From positions 1 to 38,430 of the forward strand of contig NZ_JAEMQA010000101.1 in NCBI RefSeq assembly GCF_022759005.1: a DNA stretch of 38,430 nucleotides. Direction: 5' to 3'. Of the stretch, positions 29,525-38,430 are shown in pieces. The first letter of the stretch is position 1. Each line of letters begins with the position of its first letter. This DNA comes from Sulfuricurvum sp. GTDB taxonomy: Bacteria > Campylobacterota > Campylobacteria > Campylobacterales > Sulfurimonadaceae. A program made the position numbers and the translations under genes. Under the pieces are notes generated by a model. It was not told the DNA's origin and searched no databases. It saw only the letters and a program-made list of their open reading frames with translations.

Positions 29525-31441
29525 TTAAACAAGATTTCCTTGTCGCTTTTGCTGTGCTATTTTAAGGTAACGCTCTATTGTCTGCAACAAGAAATGTTTG
29601 TCGATCGGTTTGGCCAAATGGGCATCAAGTCCGGCGGCGACAATACGCTCCCGATCTCCGATCAATGCATGTGCGGTGAGCGCGATTACCGGAATATATC
29701 CTCTGCCGTCACGCTTGTCAATCTCTTTGATCAAACGATTTGCCATCAAACCGTCCATTACAGGCATATCAATGTCCATCAATACCAAATCGAATTTCTC
29801 TTTCAGATACGCATCAACCGCTTTTTGTCCGTTATCAACGGCAATAACTCGATAATGCTCTTGAAGTAAGATTGTTTCCAAAAGTTTGAGATTGATCAGA
29901 TTGTCTTCGGCAACCAAGATTTTAATATTATCCGGTTTAGGGACACTTTGAACTTCGACGGAGTGAGCGATATACTCTTTTGGCATCGTATTCCAAATTA
30001 CTGCCAATGTTTTGTGGAGCGAACTCGGTAGAATCGGCAATACTACAATAGAGGGCACCGACTCGATAATAGCATCCGCTTGATCTCCGTAATCTTGCTT
30101 CATAATCGGAATGATCTGCAAACTCGGATAGGTCGATTTCAGCGCATCGATCTGAACAGGGGACAAATGGGGAACATCCAAGAATAAAACATCGCTTTCA
30201 AGCAAAGCAGGAGTGACCAAATCATGAATTGCTTTTGCTTCCACATGGAAAAGTTCCAAATATTTATACAGCAATGCACCTTGCGAGGTCAGATGATGTT
30301 CCGAGGTATAAATAGCGGCCCGAGTCCCCTCGATAAAGTCAAAAATTCCCTCTTCATTGATTTGATGAACAATCCGGAACGAAAATCGGGACCCTTTGCC
30401 ACTCTCGGATGCGAGCATAAGATGCGAGTCCATCATATCGACATATTTATGGCTCAAGCTCAATCCGATACCTAAGCCGTCTCTTCCTTTACGCTGATTT
30501 TCCCATGCCGATGCAAACGGCCGCAGAAGAGTTTTGACCCGTTCATGTTCGATACCGATTCCCGTATCGCTTACCGCATATTCAATCTCGACAAAGTTAC
30601 CTTCTTCTTTGACGATTAAAATTTCGACAAGAACGCTCCCGTCTTCTTCGGTAAATTTGATGCCGTTTTGGATCAAATTACGCAAAATTGCTAGAATTTT
30701 GTCCTGATCCCCGATAATGGTTTTCGGCAAATGCGGATCGATCAAGAACATAAGCCGAATGCCTTTAGAAAGGGCAAGATCACAAAATTGCATCGAGAAA
30801 TTTTCATACACTTCCAGAGGGTTGAAAAGCCCCAAATTGGTATGGACGCTTCCGCTTTCGACCTGCATCAATTCCAAGAGGTTCTCGATGTTACGCATCA
30901 TGGATTGAGCACTTCGACTCGTCATTTGGACGTATTCTTGTTGCCATGAACTCAGAGGAGAGTTTTTCAACAGATCGGTAAATCCGATAATCGCATTCAT
31001 AGGGGTGCGGAATTCATGCGAAATATTGGTCAAAAATTTATTTTTGAAATGTTCAAAATAACGCTCAGCAGCACGTGCCCGCTCAATGATCGAGGTGTCT
31101 CGAAACACCACTCCGACAATAGGATTAGTATCTACTAAAAGAACTTCGGACTTTACGGCGACATCATACTCCATCCCGTCTGAACGAATTTTCCCCCGAT
31201 ACTCTCCCGATTTTGAGAGCAAATAAGGCATATTGACCCCCTGCGGGTCAAACCAACTCTCCAAATCTTGAACCTCATCCAGCGAAGAGAGATGCAAAAG
31301 CTCCAGCAACGCTTCATTACATCCGACGATTACACCGGACAATTCAGCATAAATCATCGGATCCGAGTGTAGATTGGCACACGAGGTCATCAAATCAATA
31401 TGAGGCTCATGTTGTTCCAAAAATGTTTTAGAATAAATCAT
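29525..31441 (-). CDS. Hybrid sensor histidine kinase/response regulator (PAS-HisKA-HATPase-pseudoREC-REC)
   Basis: 'LTNISHEFRTPMNAIIGF', 'DTGIGIEHER...GLGIGLSLSHKYVDMM', 'VAEDNLINLKLL...LVLMDIDMPVMDG'. Confidence 0.93.
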   Translation of the reverse strand: MIYSKTFLEQHEPHIDLMTSCANLHSDPMIYAELSGVIVGCNEALLELLHLSSLDEVQDLESWFDPQGVNMPYLLSKSGEYRGKIRSDGMEYDVAVKSEVLLVDTNPIVGVVFRDTSIIERARAAERYFEHFKNKFLTNISHEFRTPMNAIIGFTDLLKNSPLSSWQQEYVQMTSRSAQSMMRNIENLLELMQVESGSVHTNLGLFNPLEVYENFSMQFCDLALSKGIRLMFLIDPHLPKTIIGDQDKILAILRNLIQNGIKFTEEDGSVLVEILIVKEEGNFVEIEYAVSDTGIGIEHERVKTLLRPFASAWENQRKGRDGLGIGLSLSHKYVDMMDSHLMLASESGKGSRFSFRIVHQINEEGIFDFIEGTRAAIYTSEHHLTSQGALLYKYLELFHVEAKAIHDLVTPALLESDVLFLDVPHLSPVQIDALKSTYPSLQIIPIMKQDYGDQADAIIESVPSIVVLPILPSSLHKTLAVIWNTMPKEYIAHSVEVQSVPKPDNIKILVAEDNLINLKLLETILLQEHYRVIAVDNGQKAVDAYLKEKFDLVLMDIDMPVMDGLMANRLIKEIDKRDGRGYIPVIALTAHALIGDRERIVAAGLDAHLAKPIDKHFLLQTIERYLKIAQQKRQGNLV

Positions 31442-31450
31442 TTCATCTCC

Positions 31451-33391
31451 TTATACCTGCACATGTAAATATTTTTGAAGCACATATTCAAGCTTTTCGC
31501 GGGTCAAAGGTTTTGAAAGATAATCGTCCAATCCTCGACCTAAAATATATTCTCGATCCCCCTCCATGGCCAAAGCCGTCAATGCGATAATCGGCATTCG
31601 TTTCAACGAACGCTCCTCCGATTTGATCTCTTGGGTTGCCAAAATACCGTCTTTGATCGGCATATCGATATCCATAAAGACAATATCAAAAGTTTTTTCC
31701 CGACATACTTCAACCGCTTCATCACCGTCAGAAACCGCCACGACAGAAATACCATACTCTTTTAGCAATAGTTTGATCAAACGCTGATTGATAAGATTGT
31801 CTTCAACCACCAATGCATTGACCCCGCGTTGAATCTGAGGAGCAGCGACGGAAGCTGTTTGCGGGAGGTTAAATAGCACTCTCAAATGCTCTAATAAAGA
31901 TGTCGGCAATAAAGGTTTTGATAACGATAAATCGACCACATGCAGCATTTTTGCCTGCAACCGCTCTTCATGTTCCAACAGCAAAACTGTTTTGCATTCT
32001 CGTTTTAATCTTGCAAGATTCATTGTCCATTCGCTTTTTTCCTGTGATCCGATTAAATAAACCGCCTCGGTGTCGTTAAAAATAGTATCTTCAATCGCTT
32101 GTATTTTTGTAACGCTCACACCGAAACTGCGCAGATAATTCGTCAAATGGTTTGCGTCATCGAGTTTTTTCTCATCGATCAAAACTACTTTGACATGATG
32201 GGCGTTAATCATCGGCATCGCTTGATCGGATGAGCCCTCAAGCGTCAGTGCAAAACTGAATGTCGAACCTTTTCCCTCGTCACTGGTAATTTTTAGCTCA
32301 CCGCCCATCAGCAAAATCAATCCGTGTGAAAGACTAAGCCCGACTCCTAGACGGTTGTCAGCATGATCTCCTGACACAAACGGTCGAGTTACATTATTGA
32401 GTTCAGATTTACTAATCCCTTTTCCGGTATCTTTAACGCTGAATCCTATGTTGCAGGTTCCGGTCGTATTGCGTTTCAATAATTTGATCTCAACGGTAAT
32501 ACGCCCGCCCGATGGGGTAAACTTCAACGCATTATTGTACAGATTGTTCATAACCTGCTTGATTTTTCGAACATCTCCACTCACGTATGTGGGGAGTTTC
32601 GGATCAATAAAAAATTGCGCAACAACTCCTTTATCAAAGGCACTTACAACGGCACTGCGAGCCAGCTCTTCCATCTCTGAGACGATATTAAACTCACTGT
32701 TACTGACGTTTAAGCGACCATTTTGCATTTGAGCCAAATCAAGCAAATTCTCGATATTCGACATCAAATTGCGTGCCGAGCCTTGTACGGAACAAATATA
32801 TTCCAATTGCGTTTCATTCAGTGAGGTTTTTGAAAGAAGATCGATAAATCCCAAGATCCCATTCATCGGTGTGCGAAATTCATGCCCTATATTGGCCAAA
32901 AATTTACTTTTAAGCTGTTCGACTTTGACCACTTCAGCTTTTAGATCAACCAATTTACTTTGATCTTCCAACCGAAGCAGATAGAGATCTTTGCCCCCCT
33001 CTTGCAAAAGAGTTGCCGTCGCAACCATCGTACGCATTTTCCCTAAAGGATCCATTATACTTACTCCATACCCGTTTGGGCAATGGGTTCGGATATAGTC
33101 TAACCAGCTTTTGTCGAATTCGGTAAATACCTCTTCGTCCTCATGATCAAAAAGTTCACGGATGCTCTCATGTTTGTTGCGGAGTTGTTCAATATTTTGA
33201 AGAGGTACCAGATCAAAAAAAGCTTTATTCGCCCCTATCCATCCGTTTTTTTTAGTAAAAAAAAGGATCGGATTTGTATCCGTATCCAATACTTTGTAAA
33301 AGAGTTCTTTATTTATAATTTGATCGTTTTCATCTGAAAAACGGTGCTTATCGCTTCCGAAAAAGTTACTGATAAAGCCAAAGAATCCCAA
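31451..33391 (-). CDS. Hybrid sensor histidine kinase/response regulator (PAS-HisKA-HATPase-pseudoREC-REC), paralogue of the downstream gene
   Basis: 'LANIGHEFRTPMNGILGF', 'DTGKGISKSEL...LGVGLSLSHGLI', 'VVEDNLINQRLI...IVFMDIDMPIKDG'. Confidence 0.93.
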   Translation of the reverse strand: MGFFGFISNFFGSDKHRFSDENDQIINKELFYKVLDTDTNPILFFTKKNGWIGANKAFFDLVPLQNIEQLRNKHESIRELFDHEDEEVFTEFDKSWLDYIRTHCPNGYGVSIMDPLGKMRTMVATATLLQEGGKDLYLLRLEDQSKLVDLKAEVVKVEQLKSKFLANIGHEFRTPMNGILGFIDLLSKTSLNETQLEYICSVQGSARNLMSNIENLLDLAQMQNGRLNVSNSEFNIVSEMEELARSAVVSAFDKGVVAQFFIDPKLPTYVSGDVRKIKQVMNNLYNNALKFTPSGGRITVEIKLLKRNTTGTCNIGFSVKDTGKGISKSELNNVTRPFVSGDHADNRLGVGLSLSHGLILLMGGELKITSDEGKGSTFSFALTLEGSSDQAMPMINAHHVKVVLIDEKKLDDANHLTNYLRSFGVSVTKIQAIEDTIFNDTEAVYLIGSQEKSEWTMNLARLKRECKTVLLLEHEERLQAKMLHVVDLSLSKPLLPTSLLEHLRVLFNLPQTASVAAPQIQRGVNALVVEDNLINQRLIKLLLKEYGISVVAVSDGDEAVEVCREKTFDIVFMDIDMPIKDGILATQEIKSEERSLKRMPIIALTALAMEGDREYILGRGLDDYLSKPLTREKLEYVLQKYLHVQV

Positions 33392-33499
33392 TTTTTCCCC
33401 TTAAAATAACGATTTTGGACAAAAACCACTTATTATATCACAAAAAATATCTGATCTCTTTTTAAATGTTACAATACGCCAAAAAAAACGGAATTACAG

Positions 33500-34150
33500 A
33501 TGATAAAAAAAGCAACCAAAAAAGAGATTGAATCGATTAAAAATGCTTTTTTAGTACGCTACAACAACGCAGTTACGGAACTTTCCTATTCAAACGCCTA
33601 TGAGCTTGTCGTCGCGGTTGCCCTCTCAGCCCAATGCACCGACAAACGGGTCAATCTGATCACACCCGCATTGTTTGAAGCCTATCCGTCCCCTCAAGCA
33701 CTGGCAAATGCCGATATAGAACACGTAAAATCTCTCATTCAAAGCTGTTCATTTTTCAATAACAAAGCAATCAATCTCATCGCTATGGCAAAACGGGTTG
33801 TCGAGGTCTATGGAGGAGATATCCCCCTCGATGAAAAGGAGTTGGTTACATTGGCGGGAGTGGGACAAAAAACGGCTCATGTCGTTTTAATCGAATACAC
33901 ACAGGCAAATCTGATGGCGGTTGACACCCATGTATTTCGTGTCAGTCATCGGCTGGGTTTGAGTGACGACCTCAGTGCAATCGCCACAGAAGAGACATTG
34001 GTCAAAAAATTTAAATCCGATCTGCATCAGCTCCATCAGGGGATGGTACTGTTCGGCCGCTACATCTGTACCGCTAAAAATCCAAAATGCGATACGGAGT
34101 GTTTTTTAACCCAATTTTGTAAAAGTAAGGATGGGTTTAAACCCAGATAA
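33500..34150 (+). CDS. nth: Endonuclease III
   Basis: 'ALSAQCTDKRVN', 'LVTLAGVGQKTAHVVL', 'VDTHVFRVSHRLGL', 'CTAKNPKCDTECFLTQFC' 4Fe-4S loop. Confidence 0.94.
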   Translation: MIKKATKKEIESIKNAFLVRYNNAVTELSYSNAYELVVAVALSAQCTDKRVNLITPALFEAYPSPQALANADIEHVKSLIQSCSFFNNKAINLIAMAKRVVEVYGGDIPLDEKELVTLAGVGQKTAHVVLIEYTQANLMAVDTHVFRVSHRLGLSDDLSAIATEETLVKKFKSDLHQLHQGMVLFGRYICTAKNPKCDTECFLTQFCKSKDGFKPR

Positions 34151-34165
34151 GATACAATAGGTCTC

Positions 34166-34381
34166 ATGAAAAGATACATTCTATTACTTTTATTGCCGTT
34201 ACTGTTTGCTGGATGTGTGAATAACCGAGGAATCAGTCTCAAATATTATAACGACTGTGAAGAGTATTATGACGTTCAGGGATATTATCACAAACAGTGT
34301 GATAAAAATATTCTCGATTATTCAGATGTAACCAACGCTTTAGAATCGAATGTAAATCCCAAATACGGAAGTGTTCGGTAA
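34166..34381 (+). CDS. Small lipoprotein
   Basis: 'MKRYILLLLLPLLFAGC' lipobox, 71 aa, follows nth closely. Confidence 0.7.
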   Translation: MKRYILLLLLPLLFAGCVNNRGISLKYYNDCEEYYDVQGYYHKQCDKNILDYSDVTNALESNVNPKYGSVR

Positions 34382-34388
34382 CTGGGAT

Positions 34389-35105
34389 TTATTTGATAGC
34401 AATAAACGTAGCGAAATTCGCCCATCGGAAAAGTACTTCGCAGCTCTTGAATCCGCTATTTTTTACCATTTGTATATTTTCATTCATCGTATAGGGGATC
34501 AAAACGTTTTCAAGCGCTTCACGTTTTTGAACGATCTCATATTCGCTGTATCCCTGCACTTTTTTGAAATCATAATAGCAATCAATCAGCTCTTTGTTCA
34601 GTTTCGGATCTTCGCTCACCACTTTTTCACTAAAGATAAAAATACCCCCGTCATTCAACGTATCGCTAATCGTCCGAACCAAGGTATCCCGAACCATCGG
34701 CCGAATGAACTGCAGCGTATAGGTACTAATAATCACTTGGGCTTTTTCATACGCGAATGTGAGAATGTCTCCTTCATACAATTCGATCTTTGAACCGTAT
34801 GCTTCCACTTTTTTTCGGGCATGTTCAATCATGGCAGCAGAGTTGTCAATACCTATCAGACGAATATTTTCTCCATCCCCCATCGCACGTTCAATTTCAA
34901 GGAGTAACGAAGCAGTAGAGCATCCCAGATCATACACGATCCCTCCCTCATCAAGCGCGTTCAAGGCGAATCGGCGTGTCAATGATTGTGACTCTTTGTA
35001 AAAAGGGACGGAACGAACCAGCATGTCATCAAAAACGGCAGCAACATCCGCATCAAATTCAAATTGTTTGGAGATCGGTTTTGTAAAAAGAGTATCGGTT
35101 TTCAT
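34389..35105 (-). CDS. cmoA: tRNA (cmo5U34) carboxy-S-adenosylmethionine-utilising methyltransferase-like protein
   Basis: '[22 protein letters not shown]...[19 protein letters not shown]', '[10 protein letters not shown]'; ATG 35105 preferred over the ORF-track start 35201. Confidence 0.85.
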   Translation of the reverse strand: MKTDTLFTKPISKQFEFDADVAAVFDDMLVRSVPFYKESQSLTRRFALNALDEGGIVYDLGCSTASLLLEIERAMGDGENIRLIGIDNSAAMIEHARKKVEAYGSKIELYEGDILTFAYEKAQVIISTYTLQFIRPMVRDTLVRTISDTLNDGGIFIFSEKVVSEDPKLNKELIDCYYDFKKVQGYSEYEIVQKREALENVLIPYTMNENIQMVKNSGFKSCEVLFRWANFATFIAIK

Positions 35106-35218
35106 AAAAGGAATTGTAGCGTAAAGTAGAGAAGGTTTTGAGGGGCACCTATTTAGTGACGAAACAAAACGGGCGATGCCCCTCACCTGCTTGAGAAGCA
35201 ATTTTTAGTCCAACCCCT

Positions 35219-36733
35219 CTAAAAAAGGGTTGCAACGGTATTTCGTTCGTTTCTCTTACCTTTTGAAGCGAGAGATTTGGTTTCACCGAAAAAGGTAATT
35301 TCATTTTCACGTAAAATACGGATGATATTCGTCGTCCCCGGCGTACCGATAGGATACCCCGCCGTGAAAATATAGGTATTATTTTTATCGATAATGTTTC
35401 GCTTTAATCCGCTTTGGATAATCTCCATCAGCATATCTTCGATGCGCCCTTTTTTGATGTGATAAGCCGGTACCACACCCCAAGCCAGTGTCAGCAATCG
35501 GGCTACTCTCTCTTCATGGGTTGCGGCATATATGGTCATTTTCGGACGGTATCGGGAGAGTTTTTTCGCCGATTGGCCTGAAGCCGTCATGGCAATAATC
35601 CCCTCCGCATTGAGGGAGTCTCCCAACCGCACTGCCGATTCATTGACCATATCCATCGCATCATCATAACCGAAATTAAATTTCTCATAGGGATAGATCT
35701 CTTCGATTGATCGGATCGTGTTCACCATTGTCTCGACAACCAATACCGGATTATGCCCTATTGCACTCTCTTCTGAGAGCATTACCGCATCCGTTCCATC
35801 CAGTACGGCATTCGCGACATCGCTGATTTCTGCCCGCGTCGCCGACTCTTTTTCTGTCATGGACAAGAGCATTTGGGTCGCGGTAATAACAGGTTTAGAA
35901 TGGGAATTTGCCTTGTCAATCAACATTTTTTGAATCGTCGGAACTCGGTAATACGGAACTTCGATCCCCAAATCCCCGCGCGCGACCATTAACCCGTCCG
36001 AATGACGTAAAATTTCATCGATGTTCTCTACCGCATCAAACTTCTCGATTTTGGCGATGAGTTGAACATCTCCGCCGTATGAACGGACAACGTCACGGGC
36101 GTTGATCATATCCTGTGCGTTCTGAACAAACGAAATGGCCATAAAATCAATCCCGTTTTCAACGCCCCATTTCATGTCCGCCTTGTCTTTTTCGGTCAAA
36201 ATTTCAATCCCTAAACGGGTATTCGGAAAATTGATCCCTTTATTGGAAGAGAGTTTTCCTTTGTTCTCAACGACCGAACGTACGTATTGCGTAGTAATCT
36301 CAACGATACGTGCCCGAATCAATCCGTCATACAAATAAATCGAATCTTCCGGTTTCAACATGCGTAAAATATCGTTTTGATTGACGGAAAGGCGATAATG
36401 ATTGTCTCCGACTTTTTCACCGACACAACTCTCAAACTGAAAATCGAGTACATCTCCGCTTTCAAGATTAAACTCTTCTTTGAGTTTACCGACACGGATT
36501 TTTGGGCCGCTAATATCTTGCATAACTCCTACGATCAATCCGGTTTGACGCATGGCCGAACGGATATTTGCTAACACTTCCGAATGATATTCATGTGTAC
36601 CGTGAGAAAAATTGAGACGAAAGACATTGACTCCGGCTTGGATCAAAGCCGCAAGGGTTGCAACATTATCCGATGCAGGACCGACGGTTGCTAAAATTTT
36701 AGTCCGTTTTTGCACAGTGCCCACCTTACTCAA
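35219..36733 (-). CDS. pyk: Pyruvate kinase
   Basis: 'RTKILATVGPASDN', 'FRLNFSHGTHEYH', 'DISGPKIRVG', 'MVARGDLGIEVP', 'KPVITATQMLLSM'. Confidence 0.97.
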   Translation of the reverse strand: MSKVGTVQKRTKILATVGPASDNVATLAALIQAGVNVFRLNFSHGTHEYHSEVLANIRSAMRQTGLIVGVMQDISGPKIRVGKLKEEFNLESGDVLDFQFESCVGEKVGDNHYRLSVNQNDILRMLKPEDSIYLYDGLIRARIVEITTQYVRSVVENKGKLSSNKGINFPNTRLGIEILTEKDKADMKWGVENGIDFMAISFVQNAQDMINARDVVRSYGGDVQLIAKIEKFDAVENIDEILRHSDGLMVARGDLGIEVPYYRVPTIQKMLIDKANSHSKPVITATQMLLSMTEKESATRAEISDVANAVLDGTDAVMLSEESAIGHNPVLVVETMVNTIRSIEEIYPYEKFNFGYDDAMDMVNESAVRLGDSLNAEGIIAMTASGQSAKKLSRYRPKMTIYAATHEERVARLLTLAWGVVPAYHIKKGRIEDMLMEIIQSGLKRNIIDKNNTYIFTAGYPIGTPGTTNIIRILRENEITFFGETKSLASKGKRNERNTVATLF

Positions 36734-36855
36734 CTAATTGTTTTGGAAATAGTAACACACATTCATCGCAATACGGATACCAATCTGCCCAACTTTTAGT
36801 CCTTATCAGCTTTTTTAGACTACAATAGACGATTCATTGAAAAAGGCTATCCAAA

Positions 36856-37512
36856 ATGGGCAAAAGAGCGATACAAACCGATATTGTTCTAATCGATATT
36901 ATCGATTTTTCCCGATTAGGGATGGATATGCAATTGGAGATTATCTCCTATCTCTCTCTCACTTACAAAAAAATGATTCAAAAAATGCTCAAAGCATCAG
37001 GTATTTCGATGGAGCACATGCTTCAAGGAATAATCCCTACGGGTGATGGATTTTATTGCATTCTTCACCCATCTTTACGTGGTTTTGGTCCTATTCTTGG
37101 GCTCTCTTTTCTCCATTTTTCCGATTTCATTGCCAAAGAGTACTCCTATTTTAAAGGGATTCGAGTAGGAGTCCATACCGGAAAAGTTCACCGCTTTGAC
37201 GATATTTTAGGGCATGAAAATTTTATCGGTGACGGGTTAAACGAATGTGCCCGCTACATAGAAAATAAAAATCTTGCAAACAGCAATACGGTCATCATCT
37301 CCGATAAAGCATTCTTGTCACTCGAACTCTTTTTAAAAAGCCATACCGACTACCAAGAACTCCTCGCGCAATGTGAATTCCGACACAGTTCTATCCATAC
37401 ATTTGAAGACAAGCATCACATTACCCACCATGGATATCTCATTTGGATGCGCAAAGGGGGAATCATCCCTCCTCCTCGCCCCACATGGCTTGCCTCCTCT
37501 AAAAAATCCTAA
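36856..37512 (+). CDS. Standalone class III adenylate/guanylate cyclase-like domain protein
   Basis: 'DIVLIDIIDFSRLG', 'IIPTGDGFYCIL', 'GIRVGVHTGKVHRFDDILGHENFIGDGLNECARYIE' match the cyclase homology domain. Confidence 0.75.
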   Translation: MGKRAIQTDIVLIDIIDFSRLGMDMQLEIISYLSLTYKKMIQKMLKASGISMEHMLQGIIPTGDGFYCILHPSLRGFGPILGLSFLHFSDFIAKEYSYFKGIRVGVHTGKVHRFDDILGHENFIGDGLNECARYIENKNLANSNTVIISDKAFLSLELFLKSHTDYQELLAQCEFRHSSIHTFEDKHHITHHGYLIWMRKGGIIPPPRPTWLASSKKS

Positions 37513-37571
37513 TCACAGAAAAGCTTTTTTTCGATAAGATAACATCTACACACTATCCTTGAGGAGGATGT

Positions 37572-38234
37572 ATGCGCTTTACGGTTGATGAATACGCTAA
37601 AACTTTTAAAATGTCCAAAGAGATGATTCAAAATAAACTTCGGACAAAACGTCTAAACTATATTATCGAGGGGGGAGTAACCTACATCATTGTTCCTCGC
37701 AGCTCATTAGATGAAGACAAACGCCGCGAACTAACCCAAACGGCCAAATCCGCTGCTGCTCCGGCACCTCAAAAAACAACCGTCGGCATGATTATCGCTT
37801 TGTACCAAAAAGAGAACCAACAACTTAAACTGAAAATCAAAGAGCTCGAAGCAAAAATCGACCGTTTGGTCAATGACAAAGAACAGATGTTGATTGCCGA
37901 GCGCGAGCGAATCGAAGAGATCTATACCGCCAAAGATGAACAGCTCAAAAACTTCTTTGAAGTGATCAATACCAAACTTCTCCTCTCCCAAGAGAATAAA
38001 GTACACGATGTGGATATCTCCGCAACCCCCATAACCGCTGCACCGCAAACCACCGGCAGTGGGATTATTGAGCTCAAACGGTATCTCAAGTTTATCGGTA
38101 TGAGTTCGGATGAACGTAAAGCGGTCAGACGACGCTTTGAACTCGCATACGGCAGTGACGTCCGTGTTATCCAAAAAGAGGGAGAGTTTTACGTCGACCT
38201 CTCACGCTACGACTATACCGATTTTCTCTCTTAA
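37572..38234 (+). CDS. Campylobacterota HTH/coiled-coil protein (DUF3972-like)
   Basis: N-terminal HTH 'FTVDEYAKTFKMSKEMIQNKLRTKRLNYIIEGGVTYIIVP', long charged coiled-coil, conserved C-terminal segment. Confidence 0.6.
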   Translation: MRFTVDEYAKTFKMSKEMIQNKLRTKRLNYIIEGGVTYIIVPRSSLDEDKRRELTQTAKSAAAPAPQKTTVGMIIALYQKENQQLKLKIKELEAKIDRLVNDKEQMLIAERERIEEIYTAKDEQLKNFFEVINTKLLLSQENKVHDVDISATPITAAPQTTGSGIIELKRYLKFIGMSSDERKAVRRRFELAYGSDVRVIQKEGEFYVDLSRYDYTDFLS

Positions 38235-38240
38235 TCCATA

Positions 38241-38263
38241 AGGGCGCCTAGCCCTCTTTTTTT
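38241..38263 (+). terminator. Rho-independent terminator after the DUF3972-like gene
   Basis: AGGGC-GCCTA-GCCCT followed by CTTTTTTT. Confidence 0.75.
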
Positions 38264-38430
38264 CCTTTTCCTCACCCTTTTAATCCATTCTTTCTCTAGA
38301 TCTACATCCTCTATATTTCGCATCACATCCAATTCATTTTGCATCCTAACGTAATTTATTAGACAAATTTTTATACAGTTTATCGTATATTTCAAACATT
38401 TTAATTAGTTTTTTAATTGGAATACTTCTT

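Overview
The window reads as a typical Campylobacterota (Sulfuricurvum/Sulfurimonas-like) chromosomal segment, densely coding, with no tRNA, rRNA, CRISPR array or IS element that I could recognise. Housekeeping genes: glnD (3' part), glmS, mrp, thiC, ispDF, pgpA, hisD, aroK, fba, a PEB4/SurA-type PPIase, nth, cmoA and pyk. Embedded accessory and signalling modules: (1) a seven-gene minus-strand cluster (13858-21536) encoding a DMSO-reductase-family molybdoenzyme in B-C-A order, a TorD chaperone, a multi-cluster ferredoxin, a standalone protein that looks like the N-terminal substrate domain of shikimate dehydrogenase without its NADP domain, and an uncharacterised 163-aa protein; (2) three sensors with a periplasmic CXXCH motif (two GGDEF proteins, one chemoreceptor), one GGDEF having a degraded active site but an intact RxxD inhibitory site; (3) an HP1021/Cj1608-like atypical response regulator with Ser at the phospho-acceptor position, next to an ATP-sulfurylase homologue with degraded catalytic motifs; (4) tandem hybrid histidine kinases between peb4-like and nth genes; (5) a standalone class III nucleotidyl cyclase-like domain. 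All functional calls come from reading motifs by eye; no database searches were run.
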